This document shows positions 1 to 7,002 of a stretch of DNA of 9,303 nucleotides, in pieces. Position 1 is the first letter of the stretch; the number at the start of each line of letters is the position of its first letter. The stretch comes from Legionellaceae bacterium. Lineage in GTDB: Bacteria; Pseudomonadota; Gammaproteobacteria; Legionellales; Legionellaceae. The stretch covers positions 1 to 9,303 of the forward strand of contig JAHFRX010000058.1 of the NCBI GenBank assembly GCA_023266075.1, in the 5' to 3' direction. The notes below the pieces were generated by a model. That model ran no database searches. It was given only the letters and a program-made list of their open reading frames with translations, and was not told where the DNA came from. A program made the position numbers and the translations under genes.

Positions 1-337
1 TAAACTGGATATCACGTAGCGATAATGGGGGATTTGTATCGATGAGGATTAACCATAAATCGACTGAATAATAACGCCTCCCGAGTGACAACCTGAGTCG
101 TGTTAACTGTACTAGACGTTCAAGACAGGTTTGATTGCAGACAGCGGGAGACCATAAAACAAGATGCCATTTTGATTCATCAAAAAGAGATAGTTTTTGA
201 GGTGGATGAATGAGATGGCCCTTGTTGGTTGTGTGAGCACTGTGCCACTGAGGGTGTGTATATAAAAGATAGGCACTGATGCTCGGTGCGATAAAGAGCA
301 ATGTCAGCAACAGTATAATGATTCTATTTTTTTTCAT
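1..337 (-). CDS. Membrane-anchored CxxxC protein of the cytochrome oxidase assembly cluster (partial, 3' end outside window)
   Basis: The reading frame is open from an ATG at 337-335 to the left edge (112 codons, no stop). It starts MKKNRIIILLLTLLFIAPSI, a short basic N-terminus followed by one membrane anchor (about residues 6-25). The rest is predicted to be periplasmic, with a motif SPAVCNQTC (C67 and C71, CxxxC) after a W-x-L-V strand, then a Leu/Arg-rich helix. This matches, from memory, the small conserved protein found between SURF1 and CtaA in gammaproteobacterial cox clusters. The CxxxC spacing resembles SCO-type copper/thiol proteins, so a role in thiol or copper handling during oxidase assembly is inference. 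The start lies inside the 3' end of surf1 (14-nt overlap), implying translational coupling. ctaA and ctaB would be expected next to the left. Confidence 0.75.
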   Translation of the reverse strand, partial: MKKNRIIILLLTLLFIAPSISAYLLYTHPQWHSAHTTNKGHLIHPPQKLSLFDESKWHLVLWSPAVCNQTCLERLVQLTRLRLSLGRRYYSVDLWLILIDTNPPLSLRDIQF

Positions 338-1034
338 ATTTGATGTTACGTACCAAGTAAATAATAATGACAATGACGCCAAATATAAACCACTGAATCG
401 CATACGCAATATGGCGTTGCCAGGGCATATTATTGACAATCCAATGACGAATAAATCCGTGTGTTTCCTGTGCGTCGAGGCGAATGATAAACGGATAGAC
501 TGATTTTTGCAAAAAACGATTAAATAATTTTGAATCTAATGTTTGTACAATGGCTAATTGAGGCGATTTAATGTCTAAGGCCTCGCCTAAAACCCATTGT
601 TTTGTTGAGGGGTAGTACGCAACACCCGTGATGGTCATGGCTGTTGCTGGCACGTCCAGTTGAGTGGTGGTATTTTTGGGAATCCAACCCCTATCGATGA
701 TCAATAGCGTGTTGTCGTTTAATAAAAAGGGTGTCAGGACATGATACCCAAGTTGATGTTGCTCGTGCTGATTATCGAATAGTAATGTTTTATTCAAATA
801 CCGTCCTTTCATTTGTAAACGCTGATACTGATTGGGGTGTGTGAAGAAAGGTGTGGGTCGTTTTTTTTCCTCAATAGATGATTGTTGCTCACGAATTTTT
901 TTTTCGTTCGCGCGTTGTAGTTGCCAAGTCCCTAAAGTAAAAAAGAGTATTGTCGCGAATAGGGCGAGGAGTGTAATATGCACTCTAGGTGTAAAGGTAA
1001 AGTAACGGTGAGATGAATGACAATGTGTAGTCAT
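324..1034 (-). CDS. surf1: SURF1 family cytochrome c oxidase assembly protein
   Basis: SURF1 proteins are inner-membrane factors that assist heme a insertion into subunit I of aa3-type cytochrome oxidase. The 236-residue protein has the family layout: an N-terminal TM helix (about 17-36) running into the signature LGTWQLQRA (34-42), a large periplasmic domain containing DRGWIP (114-119), and a C-terminal TM helix (about 209-228) preceded by H208 in RHIAYAIQWF, matching the conserved His/QWF region linked to heme binding. Length is normal for bacterial SURF1. The ATG at 1034 has AGGG shortly upstream. It is the first gene of a leftward unit and overlaps the next gene by 14 nt. The coding strand has A8 and A9 tracts (861-868, 896-904) and another A8 at the end of the gene. 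The cox structural genes are not in the window. Confidence 0.93.
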   Translation of the reverse strand: MTTHCHSSHRYFTFTPRVHITLLALFATILFFTLGTWQLQRANEKKIREQQSSIEEKKRPTPFFTHPNQYQRLQMKGRYLNKTLLFDNQHEQHQLGYHVLTPFLLNDNTLLIIDRGWIPKNTTTQLDVPATAMTITGVAYYPSTKQWVLGEALDIKSPQLAIVQTLDSKLFNRFLQKSVYPFIIRLDAQETHGFIRHWIVNNMPWQRHIAYAIQWFIFGVIVIIIYLVRNIKYEKK

Positions 1035-1075
1035 ATTTTTCCCTAAATTTGATATTGAGTAATGGAGTATAACAA

Positions 1076-1282
1076 ATGCTCATGAAATTATTGATTATAA
1101 CAGTGATGTTAGTGATTTTAGGTGTTCTTGTGAGTAGTTTGGTTTTTTTAGTGAAAGATGAGGGTAAAACAGAACGAACAGTGAAAGCCTTAACGTGGCG
1201 GATAGTGCTATCGATTTGTTTATTTATTTTTTTATTTGTAGCATTTTATTTTCATTGGTTAGAACCGCATGGGGTCGGATAA
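1076..1282 (+). CDS. DUF2909-type twin transmembrane small protein
   Basis: This is a 68-residue protein made of two TM helices (about 4-26 and 41-60) joined by a short charged loop, FLVKDEGKTERTVKALTWR (24-42), ending in LEPHG. The layout and loop match the DUF2909/twin-transmembrane family that accompanies cox3 and surf1 in gammaproteobacteria; its biochemical role is unknown. Context suggests terminal-oxidase assembly or stability, which is inference. The start at 1076 has GGAG at 1064-1067 with 8-nt spacing; an ATG two codons later is also possible. It is divergent from surf1 with a 41-nt gap, so the two promoters must share or overlap neighbouring coding sequence. Confidence 0.85.
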   Translation: MLMKLLIITVMLVILGVLVSSLVFLVKDEGKTERTVKALTWRIVLSICLFIFLFVAFYFHWLEPHGVG

Positions 1283-1285
1283 AGG

Positions 1286-1783
1286 ATGAGAAATTTTTTG
1301 AAATGCTTCTGCGTTTTCGCAATGTGTGTTGTTGCGTCAGCGCATGCAGATACGATTGAACGATATATGAATATCGCAAACAATATTCCTAAGATGGAAA
1401 TGAAGGCAGACTCCGATTCGCAAATATGGGTGCGTTCAGCAAGAAATATTTTAAATCTAACCTGTGAATCGATTGCTGAAACGCTCACAACAGCGAATAA
1501 AGCTGCAACAGAACGGGGTAAGCCGCTGTTTTGTTTCAAAGGAGATACGCAAGGACTTGAAGCAAGTTCGTTGAATATATTGATTCAAAAAACCTATCGC
1601 GAGATGGCAGCACCTCAAGAAATGAAAGATAGTATGACGGTTTCTGAAATTGCTTTAATGGGCTTAATGCAAACATTTCCGTGTGCCGCTGGAAGTGCCC
1701 CGGTAAATTCACAACGACCTTCAAATGGTTTACCGTCTTTTGGCGAAATGATACACGTATCCACTGAAGACGGTGCGCATTAA
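1286..1783 (+). CDS. Secreted Rap1a/Tai-like protein
   Basis: The 165-residue protein has a signal peptide (residues 1-21, cleavage after SAHA likely). The mature domain follows a pattern resembling the Rap1a/Tai immunity-protein family: a helix with C60, a F-C (C83) turn before a Leu-rich segment, then a helix ending in LMQTFPC (C133), the equivalent of the family's AFPC end. The founding members are periplasmic immunity proteins against T6SS amidase effectors, but the fold is widespread as a stand-alone periplasmic protein, and no effector or T6SS gene is visible here. The family call is from motif pattern only. It starts 3 nt after the DUF2909-type stop, so co-translation is likely. The SD is poor: AAAGG directly abuts the ATG. 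The C-terminal 30 residues are low-complexity and probably disordered. Confidence 0.68.
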   Translation: MRNFLKCFCVFAMCVVASAHADTIERYMNIANNIPKMEMKADSDSQIWVRSARNILNLTCESIAETLTTANKAATERGKPLFCFKGDTQGLEASSLNILIQKTYREMAAPQEMKDSMTVSEIALMGLMQTFPCAAGSAPVNSQRPSNGLPSFGEMIHVSTEDGAH

Positions 1784-1807
1784 AAAAAATCTGAGTCTTA
1801 GGAGACT
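1782..1807 (-). terminator. Weak candidate intrinsic terminator after the AhpD-like gene
   Basis: Read on the minus strand, AGTCT-CCTA-AGACT forms a 5-bp stem (1794-1807) that overlaps the stop codon of the AhpD-like gene, followed after a few bases by eight U residues (1782-1789). The stem is short and AT-balanced, so activity is uncertain. The two convergent genes are separated by only 14 nt. Confidence 0.35.
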
Positions 1808-2142
1808 TGAAACTCCTCAAAAGCTTCGAGTGCTTCAGCGGCATACATCAGCGAAGGTCCGCCTCCCATATAAATCGCCATTGCAAGTGTTTCTAGAAAT
1901 TCTTGGCGCGTGGTGTGAAGTTTGACTAAAGTTTGTGCGTGAAATCCAATACAGCCAGAACAGCGATTCGAGACGGCTAAGGCAATTGCAATCAGTTCCT
2001 TCGTTTTTTTGTTTAACGTGCCATCTTTACCTGCTGCTTGAGCAAGAGCAGAAAAGCTTGTCATCACCTCTGGGATTTCTTTACGCAGCTTCATGATTTG
2101 TGCGGTGATCTCTTGAGTTTTTTCAGTGAATTTTTGTGTCAT
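1798..2142 (-). CDS. AhpD/carboxymuconolactone decarboxylase-family peroxidase-like protein
   Basis: The 114-residue all-helical protein carries the AhpD-type redox motif C61-S-G-C64-I-G-F-H68 (CxxCxxxH), with an upstream conserved glutamate (E49 in TKELIAIALAV), the residues used in the AhpD proton relay and disulfide chemistry. The trailing MAIYMGGGPSLMYAAEALEAF is typical of single-domain CMD proteins. The likely role is thiol-based reduction of hydroperoxides in the cytoplasm; partner and substrate are unknown. The ATG at 2142-2140 overlaps the hemH stop (ATGA), and GGAG lies 7 nt upstream inside hemH, so it is translationally coupled to ferrochelatase. A role in limiting heme- or iron-linked peroxide stress is inference. 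Confidence 0.9.
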   Translation of the reverse strand: MTQKFTEKTQEITAQIMKLRKEIPEVMTSFSALAQAAGKDGTLNKKTKELIAIALAVSNRCSGCIGFHAQTLVKLHTTRQEFLETLAMAIYMGGGPSLMYAAEALEAFEEFQVS

Positions 2143-3125
2143 GCGTTTTCTCCAATGATTTCAAGGATGGCTTTTATAAACAGTGCATTGTCATTGAGAC
2201 ATGGCACCACCGTCAGTGCGTGTGTTGTTAGCTCTTTCCACTGTTGATGTGCAAGGAGACCTATCTCCTCTAACGTTTCCAGGCAATCTGCGATGAAAGA
2301 AGGGCAGACAATCACTAAGTTTTTTATATCACGGCTAGCAAGTGCTTGCAAGGTTTCGGTCGTATAGGGTTGTATCCAAGGTGTTTTTCCTAAACGAGAT
2401 TGAAACGATGTTTGATAGCTGTCGTTGGGTAACTGAAGTGCTTCTGCAATTAACCGTGTTGTTTCAAAGCATTGTGCGCGGTAGCAGCGCGTGTGCGTTA
2501 TTGCCACACAAGGTCCTGTGCAATGCGAGCAATCTGATGTAGAAAGATGATGTATTGGCAGACCATGGTAACTAAAAAGTATAAAAGCCTTGTCTTTGAG
2601 TAATGGTTTGATATTTTCGCTCATGGCTTGAATAAAATATGGGTGTTGATAAAAATCACGAATCACTCGAAGGTGTGGCACAACGTTCCATGTCTTAAGA
2701 TGTTCTAAAGCAGCCTCAATAGCGGATCCGGATGAAGATGAAGCATATTGTGGATAAAGTGGTAATATTGTCAATGTTTCGCAGCCTTGTAGTTGCTGAA
2801 GCGCTTGGGAAAGTGACGGCTCACCATATCGCATTCCTAAGGAAACAATATACGTATCTTGTAGTGTGTGTTGCAGTGCCTGAAGGAGTGCTTGACTATG
2901 TTTCATCAATGGTGAGCCTTGAGGTGTCCAGATGGATTGGTATGCTTTTGCAAGGCGTTTTGGGCGACAAGGTAAAATTAGCCCATAGACTAATAGATAG
3001 CGTAGGAGTATGGGCAGGGTAATGACACGGCTGTCGAGTAAAAAAGGACGTAGATAGCGTCGAATTGCATTGGGTGTAGGGTTTTGAGGTGTGCCTAAAT
3101 TAATGAGAAGTAGACCTTTTTTCAT
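2139..3125 (-). CDS. hemH: Ferrochelatase (protoporphyrin ferro-lyase)
   Basis: It inserts Fe2+ into protoporphyrin IX to make protoheme, the last step of the classical heme pathway. The 328-residue protein opens with KKGLLLINLGTPQNPT and contains IRRYLRPFLLDSRVI, IWTPQGSPL (65-73), LPLYPQYASSSSGS (121-134), the catalytic FSYHGLP with H187, and CPSFIADCLETLEEIG with the conserved glutamate E283. YRAQCFETTRL is the usual family helix. There is a cluster of cysteines at 199-219 (CSHCTGPC, C214, C219); whether they bind a metal cannot be told from sequence. Length is normal for proteobacterial HemH. No clear SD precedes the ATG at 3125; it lies 35 nt after the ABC transporter stop, so co-transcription from that gene is likely. 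Confidence 0.96.
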   Translation of the reverse strand: MKKGLLLINLGTPQNPTPNAIRRYLRPFLLDSRVITLPILLRYLLVYGLILPCRPKRLAKAYQSIWTPQGSPLMKHSQALLQALQHTLQDTYIVSLGMRYGEPSLSQALQQLQGCETLTILPLYPQYASSSSGSAIEAALEHLKTWNVVPHLRVIRDFYQHPYFIQAMSENIKPLLKDKAFILFSYHGLPIHHLSTSDCSHCTGPCVAITHTRCYRAQCFETTRLIAEALQLPNDSYQTSFQSRLGKTPWIQPYTTETLQALASRDIKNLVIVCPSFIADCLETLEEIGLLAHQQWKELTTHALTVVPCLNDNALFIKAILEIIGENA

Positions 3126-3160
3126 GGGAGCGAATCGTAAGTGTGATGAAACAGTTTTGA

Positions 3161-4951
3161 TTATGACATGATCTGTCGTGTCGTTGTTAATCTTTCTGGT
3201 TCGTTCGCAGCGAGTTTTGTCTCACGTAAATGAGCATGGCCGATATTGTCTTTTTCAAGTGTCAGTACGTTATCATGATACTGATCGACAGATGATGTAT
3301 GCGCAATACTGACCATAGTTGTGTCTTTTAATTCTGTTTTAAGCACTTGATATAAGCGTCGTTCGTTTTTAGGATCGAGTGCTGATGTTGACTCATCCAT
3401 AAATAGCCACCGTGGCTTTTTAAGCAACGCGCGAGCAAAAGAGATACGTTGTTGCTCACCACCGGAAAGTCTTTGTGACCAGGCGGCTGTTGTATGAAGA
3501 AGCGGAATCAGTTTTTCAAGCCCCATCAATTTTAATGCTGTTTTATAGTCTTCTTCTGCATAAGACGATGATGATTCTGGGTACGCCAGTATTGTTTTTA
3601 AGTCTCCGTTTGGGATGAGTGGTTTTTGCGTTAAGAAAAACGTGTGTTTGTTGTGAGGTACGGACAACTCTCCTGAGCCATGTTTCCATGTGCCGGCTAA
3701 GATTTTAAAAAATGTACTTTTACCAAGACCAGATTCTCCTTTGAAGAGCGTATGTTGGTGAGGCTTCAGTTCAAGATTCAGGTTTTGAAAGATATGAGAT
3801 GTTGGATTTTCTGGCGTTGCGGCGGTAATCTTCTCAAGGCGAATAGATTCGTCAGATGAGGAGAGGGTGTGTGTTTTGATATGCTTATGAGTGGCGTGAC
3901 TATCTATTTTTTTGAATGTTTTTTCTAAAGCATCGAGTCTTTCTACACTGGCAAGATATGTAGTTAACGTGTCATATGACGTCGAAAACCATGAAAATCC
4001 AAGCTGAATTTCTGAAAATGCTGTAGAAATTTGTCCTAATTGTGTAATAGAAATGGCATCGCTGAAGAGCAAGGGTGCAGAAGATAATAAAGGAAAGACG
4101 AGTGCCGAGTTGAGATAAAAATTAAGAAATACGGACAATTGAGCTTGTTTTTTGATTTTTTGTGCGCGATTTGAGAAAAGTGCGTCACTTTTCTTTTCTA
4201 ACATTTTCTCATGCCATTTTTCGCCTCTGGCTTGAGCAATGTTTTCACTTTCCTGTTGTATAAATTCCAGCTCTTGACGTAATTCGGTTTTATATTGTTT
4301 TTCTTTTGTGTTGAGTTGCGTGAGTGCGTGGCCTATTTTGTGTGAGATATAGTTCCCAACGAAAGAAAATAAGAGCGCACACCAGAAAAGATATCCTGGG
4401 ATGGTGATACTCGCACCAAAAATAGCAAGCGTTAAAGCGCCACCCACTATCCACAATGTTGTAGAGAATATTGCAATACGAAGGGCCGCATTAACAAAAT
4501 CAAACATCAAGGACAGAGATAAGTCTACAAAATCTTTCACCTCTTCCTGAATCCGTTGCGCGGGATTATCTAAAGGTTTTTTGAGGCGAGGCATGTGTAG
4601 ATATTTTTTTTCAGTGACATAGCGTCGTATATAGTCTTTGGTCAACCATTTTCGCCAGTTGAGATCTAAAATGTTTTTAAGGTAATCTTTTATCACGAGA
4701 CTACTGACAAGGCCCATGAGGCTTACGCCAAACATGGCGAGTGTCTGTATAAAAAGTGTAACGTCTTTTGCAATTAAGGCGCTCCAGATACCTACCGAGT
4801 ACCATGAGACGAGCGCGGTTAAAGCAATAACTGCAATAATAGCGAGTATTGTTCCAATAAAAAGCAACCATGCCTTGACTCGTTCATTGGAGTTTAAAAA
4901 ATAGGGCTTGGCAATTAACAGTGCTTTTTTGAGGGATGGTTTATTTTTCAT
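3161..4951 (-). CDS. ABC transporter, fused membrane and ATPase domains (SbmA/BacA-, YddA-, ABCD-like)
   Basis: This is a half-transporter with an N-terminal membrane domain fused to a C-terminal nucleotide-binding domain; it should work as a homodimer in the inner membrane. Positions below count from a TTG two codons upstream (4957); I prefer the ATG at 4951 (596 aa). Helices lie around 28-52, 66-90, 150-172, 178-203 and 275-300. Family hallmarks are LNWRKWLTKDYI (99-110), LDNPAQRIQEEV (129-140) and IPGYLFWCALLFSFVGNYI. The ATPase domain has Walker A GESGLGKS (407-414), a Q-loop Q444, signature LSGGEQQR (497-504), Walker B WLFMDE (517-522) with D-loop SALD, and H553. All catalytic residues are present. 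Relatives move peptides, acyl-CoA or cobalamin; substrate and direction here are unknown. It is probably the first gene of a unit with hemH and the AhpD-like gene. Confidence 0.9.
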   Translation of the reverse strand: MKNKPSLKKALLIAKPYFLNSNERVKAWLLFIGTILAIIAVIALTALVSWYSVGIWSALIAKDVTLFIQTLAMFGVSLMGLVSSLVIKDYLKNILDLNWRKWLTKDYIRRYVTEKKYLHMPRLKKPLDNPAQRIQEEVKDFVDLSLSLMFDFVNAALRIAIFSTTLWIVGGALTLAIFGASITIPGYLFWCALLFSFVGNYISHKIGHALTQLNTKEKQYKTELRQELEFIQQESENIAQARGEKWHEKMLEKKSDALFSNRAQKIKKQAQLSVFLNFYLNSALVFPLLSSAPLLFSDAISITQLGQISTAFSEIQLGFSWFSTSYDTLTTYLASVERLDALEKTFKKIDSHATHKHIKTHTLSSSDESIRLEKITAATPENPTSHIFQNLNLELKPHQHTLFKGESGLGKSTFFKILAGTWKHGSGELSVPHNKHTFFLTQKPLIPNGDLKTILAYPESSSSYAEEDYKTALKLMGLEKLIPLLHTTAAWSQRLSGGEQQRISFARALLKKPRWLFMDESTSALDPKNERRLYQVLKTELKDTTMVSIAHTSSVDQYHDNVLTLEKDNIGHAHLRETKLAANEPERLTTTRQIMS

Positions 4952-4959
4952 GGACAAAG

Positions 4960-4977
4960 TGACTTAATAAAAAGTCA
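4960..4977. promoter_or_regulatory. Inverted repeat at the ABC transporter transcription start
   Basis: TGACTT-N6-AAGTCA is a perfect 6-bp-arm dyad of 18 bp. It sits between the -10 element (4977-4982) and the transporter start codon, covering the predicted start site. This is the geometry of a repressor operator; it could instead be a small 5'UTR hairpin. No regulator gene is visible nearby. Confidence 0.45.
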
Positions 4978-5005
4978 TTATACTGGTTAACGATCAAAAT
5001 GAAAA
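4977..5005 (-). promoter_or_regulatory. Candidate sigma70 promoter of the ABC transporter-hemH-ahpD-like unit
   Basis: On the minus strand there is a perfect -10 TATAAT (4977-4982), a 17-nt spacer and a -35 TTTTCA (5000-5005, four of six consensus bases). The predicted start near 4970 gives a leader of about 20 nt before the ATG at 4951. The -35 overlaps the end of the terminator hairpin of the upstream lipoprotein gene. Confidence 0.55.
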
Positions 5006-5039
5006 TAGATGAGACACAGTGTTGTGTTCCATCTATTTT
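5002..5039 (-). terminator. Hairpin terminator of the SPOR lipoprotein gene (possibly bidirectional)
   Basis: A 10-bp outer stem, AAAATAGATG (5002-5011) with CATCTATTTT (5030-5039), encloses a 5-bp inner stem ACACA/TGTGT (5014-5018, 5023-5027) and a 4-nt loop. On the minus strand it starts 7 nt after the lipoprotein stop and is followed by CATTTTG, a short imperfect U-run. On the plus strand it is followed by GTTTTTC, so it could also stop rightward transcription. Confidence 0.7.
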
Positions 5040-5046
5040 GTTTTTC

Positions 5047-5577
5047 TTACTCGTTGATGCTTTGGATATTACCCCAAGTTTTGACAGTTGCTTTTTGTTT
5101 GACATCTTCTGGTAAGGCATTTAACGCGCGTTGTGCAGCTTCGTAGGTGGGGTAGCTACCATAAACGCCTTTGTAATATTGCTTGCCATCATGTTGATAT
5201 TTAACTTGTGCTGATGGTTCATTTTTAGGTGTTTTTTGCAATGAACTTGCGACATCAGTGGGTTGCTCACTGTTAGAGATTTCGATGGTATAACCTTGAG
5301 GATTTTGTTTGCCGACCCAGCCTTTATCGTGCTGTTTGAAAGACGCTGGAGCATTGGCATCGAGTGTACCATCTGGGAGCATGGGTTTTTGGCTAGAAAC
5401 GCTGTTTGGATCTGGTGCATAAGCGCCACCGTTGTCATAGCCATCTGGATAAAGTTGAATGGCAGAATCCCTGTTTTTTGAGGATTTTGGTGCGTTTTGT
5501 GTGGTGGAGTGATAAAAATTATTACACGCTGTTAAGCTGAGTGCGCAAATTGCTATGGTAATGCCTTTTATGTTCAT
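5047..5577 (-). CDS. SPOR-domain outer-membrane lipoprotein
   Basis: The 176-residue precursor has a short signal with lipobox LSLTAC; C18 would be lipidated. Asn at +2 and +3 argues against inner-membrane retention, so outer-membrane placement is likely. Residues 19-90 are low-complexity and rich in Asn, Ser, Pro and Gly, a flexible linker. Residues about 92-172 form a SPOR domain: YTIEISNSE, then GKQYYKGVYGSYPTYEAA, LNALPEDVK and the final strand ATVKTWGNIQ. SPOR domains bind glycan strands stripped of stem peptides, usually at the septum. No catalytic domain (for example RlpA-type) is present, so it is a binding protein only. The ATG at 5577 has AAGGG about 8 nt upstream. It is divergent from the dGTPase gene and monocistronic, with its own terminator. 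Confidence 0.88.
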   Translation of the reverse strand: MNIKGITIAICALSLTACNNFYHSTTQNAPKSSKNRDSAIQLYPDGYDNGGAYAPDPNSVSSQKPMLPDGTLDANAPASFKQHDKGWVGKQNPQGYTIEISNSEQPTDVASSLQKTPKNEPSAQVKYQHDGKQYYKGVYGSYPTYEAAQRALNALPEDVKQKATVKTWGNIQSINE

Positions 5578-5685
5578 GATCGTTGCCCTTATTGTTATTG
5601 TGCTGAGGCTTATTTTAACTGATTCATTGGTGTTATCTGCAAAATTTCAATAAACTTTAGTATTATTTAAAAAAAAGTGAATGTT

Positions 5686-6999
5686 ATGTGGACTCAACGT
5701 CGTTCCGGACAAACGCATCAACGCGGACAACATGATCATCGTGATGCGTATGAGAGAGATAGAACACGCGTGATTCATTGCCCTGCATTTCGACGATTGC
5801 AGCGAAAAACACAAATTTTGGGTATTAACGAAGGTGATTTTCATCGAACGCGTCTCACGCACTCTTTAGAGGTGGCCTCTATTGGTGTGAGTATTGTGCG
5901 TGGTTTAGCACGTCATCCATCTTCACAATTATTGTCTGGTTTATTACCTCACGATGATTTGATGCATACGATTTGTTTACTGCATGACATTGGTCATCCG
6001 CCTTTTGGCCATGGTGGAGAGGTTGCTTTAAATTACATGATGAGGGCACATGGTGGATTTGAGGGCAATGGTCAGACGTTACGGTTATTAACGAAAGTAG
6101 AAGACAGTTATGGTCCTTATGGTCTTGATTTAACCAGGCGCGCATTGTTAGGTATCTTAAAATATCCTGTACTCAGATCTGATGTGATCGCTAAAAATCA
6201 GGTTAAAGTATCGGCAAACACAAAGACTATCCGAGTGAATGATTGGTTACCGCCAAAAGCGTATTTTGATTCAGAATCCGATGAAGTGCTGTGGTTGCTT
6301 CAGCATTTTCAAGACAGTGATCGCGCATTGTTTCAGTCTCTTGCACTTGACCCAACAGATGAACAACATGGTCAATCGGCTTTTCACGCGTTTGATTGTT
6401 CTATCATGAATATTGCAGATGATATTGCTTATGGTGTACACGATCTTGAGGATGCGATTCATTTAAGATTGGTACGCCGTGAGCAATTAGACACCGCAGA
6501 ATGTAGATCGTTAATACAAGCTTCTTCAATGGCTCATCCGCAATTACTCGATGCGCTTTTCAGTGACGATCTTTATACACGAAAACAAGCGATTGGTGAG
6601 ATGGTCAATTATTTTATTACAGCGGTTGAAATTCAAGAAACACATCTCGCATTTGACAATCCACTATTAAAATTTAATGCAAAATTATCAGCACCTGCAC
6701 GCGCTTGGTTGGATTATTTGACGACATGCATTTATAACACGGTCATTGACTCACAAGAGGCACGAACATTTGAGTACGGCGGACAAATGGTGATTCTACG
6801 TTTATTTGAAGCGATAAGCTCGAATCCGAGCAGCTTACTGGATCTTAAAAACCGTCAATTATTCCAACATGCAGTTGATGAAAATTCGGCAAGACGTGTC
6901 GTGTGTGATTATATTGCGAATATGACGGATGAGTATGCGTATCGTTTTCATGAGCGTTTGTTTGGATTGAACACACGAACAATATTTGAGCGATTATAA
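5686..6999 (+). CDS. dgt: HD-domain deoxyguanosinetriphosphate triphosphohydrolase (dGTPase) family protein
   Basis: Members hydrolyse dNTPs (classically dGTP) to nucleoside and triphosphate, tuning dNTP pools. Numbering from the GTG at 5677: the conserved block DRTRVIHCPAFRRLQRKTQ (28-46) and RTRLTHSLEVASIG (57-70) supplies H62; LLHDIGHPPFGHGGE (101-115) gives the HD pair H103/D104; GFEGNGQTLRLL (127-138) is a family signature; NIADDIAYGVHDLEDA (245-260) supplies the last metal-ligand aspartate. All metal ligands are present. Length (437-440 aa) matches the shorter branch without the extra segments of the 505-aa E. coli Dgt. The start is ambiguous: GTG 5677 or ATG 5686, neither with a good SD; ATG chosen. 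Substrate preference cannot be read from sequence. The stop lies 3 nt from a convergent tRNA gene. Confidence 0.92.
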   Translation: MWTQRRSGQTHQRGQHDHRDAYERDRTRVIHCPAFRRLQRKTQILGINEGDFHRTRLTHSLEVASIGVSIVRGLARHPSSQLLSGLLPHDDLMHTICLLHDIGHPPFGHGGEVALNYMMRAHGGFEGNGQTLRLLTKVEDSYGPYGLDLTRRALLGILKYPVLRSDVIAKNQVKVSANTKTIRVNDWLPPKAYFDSESDEVLWLLQHFQDSDRALFQSLALDPTDEQHGQSAFHAFDCSIMNIADDIAYGVHDLEDAIHLRLVRREQLDTAECRSLIQASSMAHPQLLDALFSDDLYTRKQAIGEMVNYFITAVEIQETHLAFDNPLLKFNAKLSAPARAWLDYLTTCIYNTVIDSQEARTFEYGGQMVILRLFEAISSNPSSLLDLKNRQLFQHAVDENSARRVVCDYIANMTDEYAYRFHERLFGLNTRTIFERL

Positions 7000-7002
7000 G
7001 AT

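Noticed and set aside
279..503. 74-aa plus-strand ORF opposite surf1 and the CxxxC gene
   Set aside because: Antisense to two overlapping supported genes, low complexity and no homology pattern.
2732..3022. 96-aa plus-strand ORF antisense to hemH
   Set aside because: It lies opposite well-conserved ferrochelatase sequence with no SD or domain.
5121..5444. 107-aa minus-strand ORF inside the SPOR lipoprotein gene
   Set aside because: Same strand, shifted frame, no SD and no recognisable domain; the SPOR frame has a lipobox and domain pattern.
5686..6999. dGTPase as a phage-defence gene
   Set aside because: Some dGTPases act in defence, but this one sits among housekeeping genes with no other defence or mobile genes, so a dNTP-pool role is the simpler reading.
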